A DNA stretch of 64,000 nt from Teichococcus wenyumeiae (lineage in GTDB: Bacteria > Pseudomonadota > Alphaproteobacteria > Acetobacterales > Acetobacteraceae), in NCBI RefSeq assembly GCF_003696345.1, contig NZ_RFLX01000014.1, positions 62,001-126,000 of the forward strand. Reading direction: 5' to 3'. Below, piece after piece: positions 1-8,490 of the stretch (position 1 is its first letter; each line of letters begins with the position of its first letter). The notes under the pieces were generated by a model that ran no database searches, was not told the DNA's origin, and saw only the letters and a list, made by a program, of their open reading frames with translations. The position numbers and the translations under genes are program-made.

Positions 1-2
1 TC

Positions 3-818
3 CTCTGCGCCGCCGGGGATGCGCTGAATGCCGAAACCATCGCGGCCTTGCCGGAGAGCGTGCGGATCATCGCCACCTTCAGCGCCGGCACCGACCATAT
101 CGACCTCGCGGCGGCGGCGGCGCGCGGCATCCCGGTGGCCAATACGCCGGACGTGCTGAGCGTCGCCACCGCCGAGATCGCCATGCTGCTGATCCTTTCC
201 GCCGCCCGGCGTGGCGGCGAGGCCGAGCGGATGGTGCGCGCCCGCCAGTGGACCGGCTGGGCGCCGACGCAGCTCATGGGCGTGACGCTGGAAGGCAAGG
301 TGCTGGGCATCCTCGGCATGGGCCGCATCGGCCAGGCCCTGGCGCGCATGGCGCGCGGCTTCGGCATGGAGATCCATTACCGCAACCGCCGCCCGCTGCC
401 GGAAGCCGAGGCGCAGGGCGCCACCTATCATGACAGCGACGAAAGCTTCCTCGGCGCCATCGACGTGCTCTCCATGCACATTCCCGGCGGCGCCGCCACG
501 CGGCACTGGCTGGATGCACAGCGCATTGCCCTGCTGCGCCCCGGCGCCATCGTGGTGAATACCGGGCGAGGCTCCACGGTGGATGACGCGGCACTCTGCG
601 CGGCACTGGAAAGCGGGCATCTGCGCGCCGCCGGCCTGGATGTCTTCGATGGCGAGCCACGGATCTTCGAGGGCTACTACAGCGCCCCCAATGTCATGCT
701 GTTGCCGCATCTGGGCAGCGCCACGGTGGAGACGCGCGATGCCATGGGCTTCCGCGCCCTGGACAATGTCGACGCCGTGCTGCTGCGCGGGGAAGCGCCA
801 CCTTATCCGGTGAAGTGA
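3..818 (+). CDS. D-2-hydroxyacid dehydrogenase, NAD(P)-dependent (5' end outside window)
   Basis: The reading frame is open from the first bases of the window, so the N-terminus lies to the left. The visible 271 residues hold the end of the substrate-binding domain, the Rossmann motif GMGRIG, and the catalytic set of the D-isomer 2-hydroxyacid dehydrogenase family: Arg in NTGRGS, Glu in DGEP and His in LPHLGS. Family members reduce 2-oxoacids such as glyoxylate or hydroxypyruvate in the cytoplasm. The substrate cannot be read from the sequence. The TTG at 48 opens a shorter frame but would remove conserved residues, so I do not use it. Confidence 0.85.
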   Translation, partial: LCAAGDALNAETIAALPESVRIIATFSAGTDHIDLAAAAARGIPVANTPDVLSVATAEIAMLLILSAARRGGEAERMVRARQWTGWAPTQLMGVTLEGKVLGILGMGRIGQALARMARGFGMEIHYRNRRPLPEAEAQGATYHDSDESFLGAIDVLSMHIPGGAATRHWLDAQRIALLRPGAIVVNTGRGSTVDDAALCAALESGHLRAAGLDVFDGEPRIFEGYYSAPNVMLLPHLGSATVETRDAMGFRALDNVDAVLLRGEAPPYPVK

Positions 819-884
819 TAGTGAATTAAAGATTCCACGATTGTTTTCCGATTAATTATTTACCACCGGATCGGAATCGTTAAT

Positions 885-907
885 CCTGTCACCAACCCGG
901 TGACAGG
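885..907. promoter_or_regulatory. Perfect 9-bp inverted repeat upstream of the binding-protein gene
   Basis: CCTGTCACC at 885-893 and GGTGACAGG at 899-907 are exact reverse complements with a 5-base loop. They lie about 120 bases before the start of the solute-binding protein, next to an unusually AT-rich stretch at 819-884. No T-run follows, so a classical terminator is unlikely. It could be a repressor site or an RNA hairpin in the leader. Confidence 0.4.
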
Positions 908-1023
908 AAGCGGCCCGTGCCCCATCCGATCCGCATTTTCATCCAGCCCTGGCGACAGGGGTGCAGGCGATGTCGGCGGCATTGAGCCGCCCCCTCCTCC
1001 ATCCCGCCGACAAGGGCTTTGCC

Positions 1024-1977
1024 ATGACCGATATCGTGATCCGACGCCGCGCCGCGCTGCTGGGCGCCGCCGGACTTCTTGCTTCCCCCGCCATCCTGCG
1101 CGCGCAGCCGCTGCCCGTGCTGCGCGTGGGCAACCAAAAAGGCGGCATCCGCTCTCTGCTGGAAGCCTCCAGCCAAGCGCGCGACCTGCCTTTCCGTATC
1201 GAGTGGAGTGAATTCCCCGCCGCCGCGCCGTTGCTGGAGGCGCTGAACGCCGGCGCGCTGGATGTCGGCAGCCAGGGCGACCTCGCCTTTCTGGGCGTCT
1301 ACGCCAATGGGGCGCCGATCCGCGCCGTCGGCGCCACCAGGGCCGAGGCGCGCAGCCAAGCCATCCTGGTGCGGGACGGCAGCCCGATCCGCAGCCTCGC
1401 GGATCTGCGCGGCCGCAAGGTGGCGGCCAATCGCGGCGGCTGGGGCCAGTACCTCGTGCGCGCAGCGCTGAAGGATGCCGGCATCGATCCCGGCGAGGTG
1501 ACACAGGCGGCGCTGGGGCCAATGGATGCGGCGCTGGCCTTTCGCTCCGGCTCCGTGGATGCCTGGGCGATCTGGGAGCCCTATGTGGCCATCGAGGTGG
1601 AAAGCTTCGGCGCCCGCGTGCTGCGCGACGGCACAGGGCTGACGCCCACCGTCAGCCTGACCTCGGTGCATGTGGATACGCTGAAGGACAAGCGGCCCTT
1701 GCTGCAGGAATTCCTGGTGCGGCAACAGCGCGGCTGGGATTGGGCGCGGGGCAATGTCCCCGCCTTTGCCCGCAGCACCTCGGCCCTCACCCGCATTCCG
1801 GAGCCGCTGCTGCGCCGCGCCTATGAGAACCAGGCCACCAAGGCCGTCCCGGTGGATGCGGCCCTGGTGGCGGAACTTCAGCAGGCCAGCGACCAGGCCG
1901 TGCAGTTCGGGGTGCTTTCCCGCGCCATCTCGGTGGCAGAGGCCTTCGACACCAGCTTCACCCTGGCTGCCCGCTAG
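1024..1977 (+). CDS. ABC transporter substrate-binding protein, SsuA/TauA/NMT1-like
   Basis: A 317-residue periplasmic binding protein of the aliphatic sulfonate / taurine / nitrate class. The N-terminus has an arginine cluster (IRRRAALLG), a hydrophobic core and a probable AQ cleavage site, which fits a Sec or Tat signal peptide. The mature part starts PVLRVGNQKGG, typical of SsuA-like proteins, and DVGSQGDLAF matches the family's ligand loop. I start at ATG 1024 because the signal peptide begins there; the frame is open back to 961. No permease or ATPase gene is next to it in the window, so it is an orphan receptor or its partners lie elsewhere. The ligand is unknown. Its 3' end overlaps the convergent TetR gene by 20 bases. 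Confidence 0.85.
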   Translation: MTDIVIRRRAALLGAAGLLASPAILRAQPLPVLRVGNQKGGIRSLLEASSQARDLPFRIEWSEFPAAAPLLEALNAGALDVGSQGDLAFLGVYANGAPIRAVGATRAEARSQAILVRDGSPIRSLADLRGRKVAANRGGWGQYLVRAALKDAGIDPGEVTQAALGPMDAALAFRSGSVDAWAIWEPYVAIEVESFGARVLRDGTGLTPTVSLTSVHVDTLKDKRPLLQEFLVRQQRGWDWARGNVPAFARSTSALTRIPEPLLRRAYENQATKAVPVDAALVAELQQASDQAVQFGVLSRAISVAEAFDTSFTLAAR

Positions 1978-2551
1978 GCGGCATCCAGGCGTCGATCAGC
2001 TTTTCGGCATTGGCGGCGGCGGCCCCGGCCGGCCCGCCATGGCCGAACATCTGGCCGGAGACATAGACGCCCTCGATCAACAGCAGCAGCCCGTCGCCCA
2101 GCGCCGCCGGGTCGCTGGCGCCCATGTCCGCCGCCATCTCCCGCAAGGTGGCGCGGAGCTGCTGCTTATGCGCCTCGCTCACCACGCGGGCGGGGTGGCC
2201 GGGCTCCGGATATTCGATGGCGGCATTGGTCAGGCCGCAGCCACGATAGCCATCCTGCATCGCGCGCTCCCCCGCCCCGCGCAGGAAGGCGAGGATCTGG
2301 GCACGCGGATCGCCGGGATGCGCCGCCCGCGCCGCATCGAAGCGGCCCCAGAAGATGCCGCAGTAGTCCCGCAGGTAGGTTGCCGCCAGCTCGTCCTTGG
2401 AGGAAAAGGCGCGGTAGAGGCTGGGCTTGGTGACGCCGGCCCGGTTGACGATCTCGTCCACCCCCACCGCCCTGATGCCCGCCCGGTAGAACAGTTCGGC
2501 GGCGGTCTGGCGGATGCGGACGGCGGCGCTGGGCTTGGCGGTCGTGCTCAT
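1958..2551 (-). CDS. TetR/AcrR family transcriptional regulator
   Basis: A 197-residue protein with the TetR helix-turn-helix in its first 60 residues (VDEIVNRAGVTKPSLYRAFS is the recognition region) and a divergent helical ligand-binding domain. It is transcribed away from an MFS transporter with only 73 bases between the two start codons. That gap holds two palindromic sites, so autoregulation and control of the transporter are the natural inference. The inducer is unknown. The C-terminal end overlaps the convergent binding-protein gene. Confidence 0.9.
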   Translation of the reverse strand: MSTTAKPSAAVRIRQTAAELFYRAGIRAVGVDEIVNRAGVTKPSLYRAFSSKDELAATYLRDYCGIFWGRFDAARAAHPGDPRAQILAFLRGAGERAMQDGYRGCGLTNAAIEYPEPGHPARVVSEAHKQQLRATLREMAADMGASDPAALGDGLLLLIEGVYVSGQMFGHGGPAGAAAANAEKLIDAWMPPSGQPG

Positions 2552-2574
2552 GTGTGCGGATCGGCCTTGACGAT

Positions 2575-2591
2575 GTTACCGATCGGTACGT
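2575..2591. promoter_or_regulatory. Putative TetR operator 1
   Basis: This 17-base site contains the perfect 12-base palindrome TACCGATCGGTA at 2577-2588. The whole site is the reverse complement of the site at 2608-2624 at 15 of 17 positions. It sits between a tetR-type gene and the MFS gene it probably controls. Confidence 0.6.
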
Positions 2592-2607
2592 ACTGTGCAG
2601 GAAAGCA

Positions 2608-2624
2608 ACGTACCGGTCAGTAAC
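2608..2624. promoter_or_regulatory. Putative TetR operator 2, abutting the MFS start codon
   Basis: This near-palindrome (TACCGGTCAGTA core at 2611-2622) is an inverted near-copy of operator 1, with centres 34 bases apart. It ends on the base before the ATG at 2625. It therefore occupies the place where a ribosome-binding site would be expected. Confidence 0.6.
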
Positions 2625-3896
2625 ATGGATATAATCCAACGCAGGCCCTTTGGCCAGAAATACGCCTTCGTGGTCGTGGGCGTGATCTTCCTGGCTCTGC
2701 TCGCGGCCGCCGGCCTGCGCGCGACGCCGGGCGTGCTGATCCTGCCGCTGGAGGAAGCCTTCGGCTGGGGCCGCGCCACCACCGCGCTCTCCGCCGGCAT
2801 CGGCATCTTCCTCTATGGCATGGTGGGACCCTTCGCGGCGGCGCTGATGACCACCTTCGGGCTGCGCCGCACCATGCTCTGCGCCCTGGCGCTGATGGCG
2901 GCCTCCACCGCCGCCAGCAGCTTCATGACCCAGCCCTGGCACCTGATCCTGAGTTGGGGCGTCTTTTCCGGCATCGGCAGCGGCGCCGTGGCCATCGTGC
3001 TGGGCGCCACCATCACCAACCGCTGGTTCTCCACGCATCGCGGCCTGATCATGGGCGTGCTGACCGCCAGCACCGCCACGGGCAGCCTGATCTTCCTGCC
3101 CATCCTGGCCACCCTGGCCGAGGCGGGCGGCTGGCGCCCGGTGGTGCTCACCGTCTCGGCCGTGATCGCCGCCGTGATCCCGCTGGTCTGGTGGCTGGTG
3201 CCGGAAAAGCCGGCCTCGGTGGGGCTGGTGCCCTACGGCGCCCCCCCGGGCTTCGTGCCGCCGCCGCCGCCCACCGGGCTGCTCTCCATCACCTTCGGCA
3301 GCCTGAAGCGCGCCGCACGCACGCGTGCCTTCTGGTACCTCTTCGCCACCTTCTGGGTCTGCGGCTTCACCACCAACGGGCTGGTGGGGACGCATCTCAT
3401 CGCGCTTTGCGGCGACATGGGCATCCCGGAGGTGCGGGCGGCCGGGCTGCTGGCGCTGATGGGTATCTTCGATCTCGTGGGCACCACCCTCTCCGGCTGG
3501 CTGACCGACCGCTATGACCCGCGCAAGCTGTTGTTCCTGTATTACGGGCTGCGCGGCCTGTCGCTGATCTACCTGCCTTATTCGGATTTCTCGCTCTACA
3601 GCCTCTCGATCTTCGCGGTCTTCTACGGGCTGGACTGGATCGCCACCGTGCCGCCGACGCTGCGGCTGGCCACCGATGCCTTCGGGGAGCGCGATGCCCC
3701 CATCGTCTTCGGCTGGATCGCCGCCGGCCACCAGATCGGCGCCGCCAGCGCCGCCTTCCTGGGCGGTCTGCTGCGCGACACCCAGGGCGATTACCTGACC
3801 ATGTTCGTGCTGGCGGGCATGACAGGCCTGCTGGCCGCCGGCATCTCCCTGGCCATCCGGCGGGAGCCGGTGGCGGCCGTGCCGGTCAGCGCATAA
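2625..3896 (+). CDS. MFS transporter, OFA/monocarboxylate-like
   Basis: A 423-residue integral membrane protein with about 12 hydrophobic segments in two halves, typical of the major facilitator superfamily. The central loop at about residues 205-230 is proline-rich, and the second half carries DRYDPRKL, a family A-like loop motif. The closest class by feel is the oxalate/formate antiporter or monocarboxylate carrier group, but the substrate is not evident. I choose ATG 2625. The frame is open to a GTG at 2595, which would add ten residues and place operator 2 inside the coding region. No good Shine-Dalgarno precedes 2625, so the message may be leaderless or nearly so. The divergent TetR regulator is its likely repressor. 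Confidence 0.88.
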   Translation: MDIIQRRPFGQKYAFVVVGVIFLALLAAAGLRATPGVLILPLEEAFGWGRATTALSAGIGIFLYGMVGPFAAALMTTFGLRRTMLCALALMAASTAASSFMTQPWHLILSWGVFSGIGSGAVAIVLGATITNRWFSTHRGLIMGVLTASTATGSLIFLPILATLAEAGGWRPVVLTVSAVIAAVIPLVWWLVPEKPASVGLVPYGAPPGFVPPPPPTGLLSITFGSLKRAARTRAFWYLFATFWVCGFTTNGLVGTHLIALCGDMGIPEVRAAGLLALMGIFDLVGTTLSGWLTDRYDPRKLLFLYYGLRGLSLIYLPYSDFSLYSLSIFAVFYGLDWIATVPPTLRLATDAFGERDAPIVFGWIAAGHQIGAASAAFLGGLLRDTQGDYLTMFVLAGMTGLLAAGISLAIRREPVAAVPVSA

Positions 3897-3976
3897 GCGG
3901 GCGGGCGGTGGGCGGCTGGACAGCCCCCGCCGCCCCTGTCCACCATGCGGCCCGCTCCTGCTGGAAGACGCCCGCC

Positions 3977-4606
3977 ATGATGTTCGACTTCGCCACTACC
4001 TCGCCCAACAACCGCTACAAGCTGCTGACGGCGACGGTGGTGCCGCGCCCCATCGCCTGGGTGGTTACCCAGGATGCGCAGGGCGGCATCAACATGGCGC
4101 CCTTCTCCTTCTTCAACGCCTTCTCCAGCAACCCGCCGGTGCTGGGCGTCTCCATCGGCGGGCCGCATACCGACAAGGACACCCTGGCCAACATCCGAGC
4201 CACCGGCCAGTTCGTGGTCTGCCTGGTGCCGGAATCGGCGGTGCATGCCATGAACATCACCGCCATCGACCTGCCGCCCGAGGTGGATGAGATGGCGGAG
4301 GCCAAGCTCACTCCGGTGCCGAGCAGCCTGGTCAAGCCGCCCCGCGTCGCCGAAAGCCCTGTGGCCTTCGAATGCCAGACGCATCAGCTGGTCCCGCTGG
4401 GCGGCAATACCCTGGTGCTGGGCACCATCCTGGCCGCGCATGTGCAGGACGATTGCGTGCTGGATGCGGCGAAATGCTACGTGGACACGCCGAAGCTGGG
4501 GCTGATCGGCCGCATGCATGGCGGCGGCGGCTATGCCCGCACCACCGATATCATCAACGTGCCGCGCATTCCGCTGGCGGATTGGCAGGCGCGCGACAAG
4601 GGCTGA
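3977..4606 (+). CDS. Flavin reductase family protein (FMN-binding split barrel)
   Basis: A 209-residue protein of the flavin reductase-like split-barrel family. Family features are the N-terminal PRPIAWV motif, NMAPFSFFNAFS and the GVSIG strand. Relatives bind FMN or reduce flavin for a partner monooxygenase, and several are annotated only as DUF447-like or flavoredoxin proteins. ATG 3977 is used because the homology-like region starts there; the frame is open to 3908. It follows the MFS gene by 80 bases on the same strand. No partner oxygenase is adjacent, so the physiological role is open. Confidence 0.85.
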   Translation: MMFDFATTSPNNRYKLLTATVVPRPIAWVVTQDAQGGINMAPFSFFNAFSSNPPVLGVSIGGPHTDKDTLANIRATGQFVVCLVPESAVHAMNITAIDLPPEVDEMAEAKLTPVPSSLVKPPRVAESPVAFECQTHQLVPLGGNTLVLGTILAAHVQDDCVLDAAKCYVDTPKLGLIGRMHGGGGYARTTDIINVPRIPLADWQARDKG

Positions 4607-4612
4607 AAACGC

Positions 4613-4649
4613 CGATGGCGGCGGGCGCTTTCCGCACCCGCCGCCATCG
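4613..4649. terminator. Convergent-gene hairpin, probable bidirectional terminator
   Basis: A perfect 13-bp stem (4613-4625 with 4637-4649) and an 11-base loop lie between two convergent genes. On the minus strand the stem is followed by GCGTTTTC, a short U-tract. On the plus strand the tail is weak. Confidence 0.6.
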
Positions 4650-4669
4650 TTCCGTGAAAGCCTCTGGCC

Positions 4670-5731
4670 TCAGTTGCCGGCGACGGCCCGCAGGCGGGGC
4701 GACTTCTTGGCGTCGATCAGCTCCTGGTACAGGTCCACATAATCCTGCGCCATGCGGCGGGACGTGAAGCGCTCATCGAAACGCTGGCGCACGCGGGTGC
4801 GGTCCAACTCCGGCAGGCGCTTCAGGGCCGCCACCGCCTCTTCCTCGGTCTCGACGATGAAGCCGGTCAGGCCATCCTCCATCACCTCGGGCACCGAGCC
4901 GTGGCGGAAGGCGATGACCGGCGTGCCGCAAGCCATGCTCTCGATCATCACTAGGCCGAAGGGCTCCGGCCAGCGGATCGGGAAGAGCAGCGCATGGGCG
5001 CCGGAGAGGAATTCCGGCTTCTGGTCGTCGTTGATCTCGCCAATGAACTCGACCTCGCCGATGGAGAGCAGCGGCTTGATCTCGCTCTCGAAATAGGCCT
5101 TGTCGGCGTTATCGACCTTGGCGGCGACCTTCAGCTTCATGCCGGCGGCGGCGGCGATGCGGATGGCGCGGTCCAGCCCCTTCTCCGGCGAAACGCGGCC
5201 GAGGAAGGCTAGGTAGTCCCGCTTCACGTCCAGCGGCTTCAGGCGGTCGGCCGGCATGCCGTGCAGGATGGTGCGCGCCCAGTCGAGCTGCGGGATCGGC
5301 AGCCGCTGGTGGTCGGAGATCGAGACGAAAGGCGTATGGGCATAGGTGCCGTAGATCTCGCCGAATTCCGGCAGGTCCAGGCGGCCATGAAGCGTGGTCA
5401 GGAAGGGCGTCCCCTGGCGGTCCAGCAGGCCCAGTGGGAAGTAGTCGATATGGGAATGGATGACGTCGAACTCGCCGGCGCGGCGGCCGACGGTCTCCAC
5501 CATGCGCATGTAATGCGCCACCCAGTCCTTCACCGTCGGGTCCAGGCGCAGGGCCTCCGGCCGCATCGCGGCCAGCTTCGCGCTGGTGATCGAATCGCCG
5601 CTGGCGAACAGCGTCACCTCATGGCCCATCGCGACCAGTTCCTCGGTCAGCGAATGCACCACCCGCTCGGTGCCGCCGTAGAGCTTCGGCGGAACAGCCT
5701 CGAACAGAGGAGCGATTTGCGCGATACGCAT
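4670..5731 (-). CDS. Glycosyltransferase family 4 (GT-B fold)
   Basis: A 353-residue GT-B glycosyltransferase. The N-terminal half starts MRIAQIAPLFEAVPP and carries the GGTERV loop common in GT4 enzymes that open with a glycine-rich acceptor site. The C-terminal nucleotide-sugar domain has FLGRVSPEKG and the EPFGLVMIESMACGTP motif with the conserved glutamates. The enzyme probably transfers a hexose from a nucleotide sugar in the cytoplasm. It is divergent from otsA, which may hint at glucoside or compatible-solute metabolism, but the acceptor is unknown. I start at ATG 5731; the same frame stays open far upstream across otsA on the opposite strand, which I regard as an antisense shadow. Confidence 0.88.
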   Translation of the reverse strand: MRIAQIAPLFEAVPPKLYGGTERVVHSLTEELVAMGHEVTLFASGDSITSAKLAAMRPEALRLDPTVKDWVAHYMRMVETVGRRAGEFDVIHSHIDYFPLGLLDRQGTPFLTTLHGRLDLPEFGEIYGTYAHTPFVSISDHQRLPIPQLDWARTILHGMPADRLKPLDVKRDYLAFLGRVSPEKGLDRAIRIAAAAGMKLKVAAKVDNADKAYFESEIKPLLSIGEVEFIGEINDDQKPEFLSGAHALLFPIRWPEPFGLVMIESMACGTPVIAFRHGSVPEVMEDGLTGFIVETEEEAVAALKRLPELDRTRVRQRFDERFTSRRMAQDYVDLYQELIDAKKSPRLRAVAGN

Positions 5732-5989
5732 GAAACATTCCTTCCCACGGCCCGCCGAAGTCACGGGTCGCATGAACAACGACGATGCTGGAATGGACGC
5801 AGGTGGTCTGGCCTGGCCGAAGAGCTTCCGTACCCAGTGTCCATCTATAAAAATCGAATATGGCGGAATATGGGCTCGGTTCTGGCCGGGGTTTGGCGCA
5901 TGCGCCTTCAAATTTGCCGCCGCGCGGCGCAATTCCGCCCAAATTGCCCCCGCCAATCCCTCCGTCATCACCTCGACAGGGCGCATCGC

Positions 5990-7390
5990 ATGTCCCGCCT
6001 CATCGTCGTCTCCAACCGCGTCGCCCCGATCACGGAGGGCGAGCCCACCGCTGGCGGCCTCGCCGCGGGCGTCATGGATGCCTTGCGCCAGAAGGGCGGC
6101 CGCTGGTTCGGCTGGAGCGGCCAAGTCGTGCCCGACATGGTCACCCCGCCCCTGCCGGTGGTGGAGCAGCGCTCCGGCTCCATCAGCCTCTACACCACCG
6201 ACCTGAACCAGCGGGACTACGACACCTACTATCGCGGCTTCGCCAATGGCACGCTGTGGCCGATCTTCCATTACCAAACGGAACTCGCCCGGTTCGACTG
6301 GGCCGATTTCGAAGGCTACCGCCGCGTCAATGGCCGCTTCGCGGAAGCCATCAGCGCCTTCATGACACCCGAGGACGTGGTCTGGGTGCATGACTACCAC
6401 CTGCTCTGCCTTGCCAAGGCGCTGCGGCAGCGGGGCGCGCGCAACCGGATCGGGCTGTTCCTGCACACGCCCTTCCCGGCCCCCGCGGTCATGATGAACG
6501 TGCCCGCGCATGCCGAGCTGCTGGCGGCCATGTGCCAGTACGACCTGATCGGCTTCCAGACCGAATCGGACCGCCTTGCCTTCGCCGATTACGTTCTGCG
6601 GGAAATGGGCGGCGAGGCGCGCGCCGATGGCGTGCTGGCCGTGGGAGGCCGCGCCATCCGCACCGGCGTCTATCCCATCGGCGTGCATGTGGACATGCTG
6701 CGCGCGGAGGCCGAGGCCGCCGCCGACAGCCCGCAGATGCAGGCGCTGCGCGCTTCCCTCAATGGCCGTGCGCTGGTGATGAGCGTGGATCGGCTGGATT
6801 ATTCCAAGGGCCTGCCGCAGCGCTTCGCGGCCTATGAGCGCTTCCTGGCGGAGAATGCCGGCTGGCATCGGCAGGTGGAATTCGCGCAGATCGCGGTGCC
6901 TTCCCGCTCCGACGTGCAGGCCTATCAGGAGATTCGGCGGCAGCTGGAAGGCGAGGCCGGGCGCATCAACGGCCGCTTCGCCGAGCTGGACTGGACGCCG
7001 CTGCGCTACCTCAACCGCTCCTTCGCGCGGCGGGACTTGATGCCGCTCTACGCGGCCGCCGCCGTCGGGCTGGTGACGCCGCTGCGGGATGGCATGAACC
7101 TGGTGGCCAAGGAATTCGTCGCGGCCCAGGACCCGGTGGACCCCGGCGTGCTGATCCTCTCCCGCTTCGCCGGCGCGGCGCGGGAGCTGGATGCCGCGCT
7201 GCTGGTGAACCCGCATGACGAGCAGGCCATGGCCGCTGCCCTGGCCCAGGCCCTGGCCATGCCGTTGCAGGAACGGCGGGAGCGCCACGCCGCCATGATG
7301 GCAGTGATGCGCCGCAACAGCCTGGAACGCTGGCGCGATCGCTTCGAGAACGACCTACGGACCCCGGCGGCGCTGGAAAGCGTCGCCTAG
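5990..7390 (+). CDS. otsA: Trehalose-6-phosphate synthase
   Basis: A 466-residue GT20 enzyme that makes trehalose 6-phosphate from UDP-glucose and glucose 6-phosphate. It starts MSRLIVVSNRVAP and has the family loop GGLAAGVMDAL, the active-site segments WVHDYHLL and HTPFPAP, the phosphate-binding VDRLDYSKG, and PLRDGMNLVAKEFVAAQ near the C-terminus. Length fits the single-domain bacterial enzyme. No trehalose-6-phosphate phosphatase domain is fused and no otsB lies in the window. The 258-base divergent region to the GT4 gene holds an AT-rich part at about 5840-5875 with two GAATATGG copies 10 bases apart. No confident promoter was found there. The stop overlaps the convergent DUF2236 gene by four bases. 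Confidence 0.95.
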   Translation: MSRLIVVSNRVAPITEGEPTAGGLAAGVMDALRQKGGRWFGWSGQVVPDMVTPPLPVVEQRSGSISLYTTDLNQRDYDTYYRGFANGTLWPIFHYQTELARFDWADFEGYRRVNGRFAEAISAFMTPEDVVWVHDYHLLCLAKALRQRGARNRIGLFLHTPFPAPAVMMNVPAHAELLAAMCQYDLIGFQTESDRLAFADYVLREMGGEARADGVLAVGGRAIRTGVYPIGVHVDMLRAEAEAAADSPQMQALRASLNGRALVMSVDRLDYSKGLPQRFAAYERFLAENAGWHRQVEFAQIAVPSRSDVQAYQEIRRQLEGEAGRINGRFAELDWTPLRYLNRSFARRDLMPLYAAAAVGLVTPLRDGMNLVAKEFVAAQDPVDPGVLILSRFAGAARELDAALLVNPHDEQAMAAALAQALAMPLQERRERHAAMMAVMRRNSLERWRDRFENDLRTPAALESVA

Positions 7391-8370
7391 CGGAAGAGGT
7401 AGTCGGCCGGCAGGCCAAGCCGCAGGCAGGCCCGCACTGGCGCGGCGGAAGGCAGCAGCAGCCGGTCCGCCGCCGCGCAGGCGTGCCGCACCAGCGGGTA
7501 TTCCCAGCGCCGCAGCCCCAGTTCCGGGCCGAGGCCGAGGCGTTCACGAACCCAGTCCGGCGTGGCCTCCACCGCGGCGCGCACCAGCAGCACCTGGAAA
7601 GGCCGCAGCGCCGCCGGCAGGGCCGGGGCATGGCGCATCAGGTCCAGGAACTCGAAGACGATGGGCGAAGGCTCCAGCCGCTCCGCCACGGCGGCGAAGA
7701 GCGCCTGCCGCTCCGCTTCCGAGCGCGGGGCGCCGGTGGCGCCGTAGAGCCGCGCGGCGGGCAGCGCCTCGGCATAGAGCCGGTCCATCTCCTCCTCCGC
7801 CAGCGGGCGGAGGTAGCGGTGATAGGCTTCCGCGAAGCCGAAGGTGGCGGTGGCCTGCACCCAGTCCAGCAGGGCCGGATCATTGGCGCGGTAGGGCTGG
7901 CCGGCGGGGGTCTGGCCGGTGACGCGGCCATGCGCCCGCACCACGCCGGCGATCATCGCCTCCGCCTGGCTACGGGCGCCATAGACCGTGACCATGGCCG
8001 CGAGGCCGGTGCGTTGCAGCCGCCGCACCGGGTCGCTGCGGAAGGAGGAATGCTCCCAGACGCCGCTACGCACGCCAGGCTCGGCCAGTTCCAGGATCAC
8101 CGCCGTCACGCCGCCGATGAAGAGCGAAACCGGATTCTTGAAGACGCACCAGGACAGCGAGTCCGCCGGGATCAGCGCGGCCTCGCCGGGCGGCCGGGTG
8201 AAGTCGAAGCCGGGACCATCCGGCGGCTGCATCAGGTCACGGGCGCGGGTGTCCAGCCACCGGGTCAGCACGGCCGGCAGGCGCAGCGGGGATGACTCGC
8301 GGGGCCGCAGGCTGCTGGCGCCGGGCAGAAGGCGCGGGGCGCAGGCAGGGCGGGCGGTATCTGGCAGCAT
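7387..8370 (-). CDS. DUF2236 / MpaB-type oxygenase family protein
   Basis: A 327-residue protein that I recognise as the DUF2236 family (MpaB or latex-clearing-protein-like catalytic domain). Visible features are the early SLFIGGVTAVILELAEPGV segment, the RTGLAAMVTVYG helix, and histidines in VRAHGRVTG and EAYHRYLRPL that match heme-ligand positions in the rubber oxygenase fold. Some relatives cleave polyisoprene or oxidise lipids, but most are uncharacterised. There is no clear signal peptide. The gene converges on otsA with a four-base overlap. Function here is not assigned. Confidence 0.8.
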   Translation of the reverse strand: MLPDTARPACAPRLLPGASSLRPRESSPLRLPAVLTRWLDTRARDLMQPPDGPGFDFTRPPGEAALIPADSLSWCVFKNPVSLFIGGVTAVILELAEPGVRSGVWEHSSFRSDPVRRLQRTGLAAMVTVYGARSQAEAMIAGVVRAHGRVTGQTPAGQPYRANDPALLDWVQATATFGFAEAYHRYLRPLAEEEMDRLYAEALPAARLYGATGAPRSEAERQALFAAVAERLEPSPIVFEFLDLMRHAPALPAALRPFQVLLVRAAVEATPDWVRERLGLGPELGLRRWEYPLVRHACAAADRLLLPSAAPVRACLRLGLPADYLFR

Positions 8371-8490
8371 CGCGTCTCTCCTCCCCGCTGCTTCGGCACT
8401 CCCGGAACGGGTGCGCCAGGGCGGCAGTCATGCGGAGATAGGTGGGGGATGTGCCGGCACAGGCCAACCATCCCGCACCGTGGTGCGATG

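Noticed and set aside
5856-5873. Direct repeat GAATATGG twice, 10 bases apart, upstream of otsA
   Set aside because: Only two copies and no palindromic form. It may be a binding site, but nothing supports naming it.
5732-7288. Very long open frame on the minus strand continuing upstream of the GT4 gene across otsA
   Set aside because: It is antisense to otsA, a clear enzyme, and its translation is low-complexity His/Gly/Arg text typical of GC-rich shadow frames. The GT4 start at 5731 fits the family.
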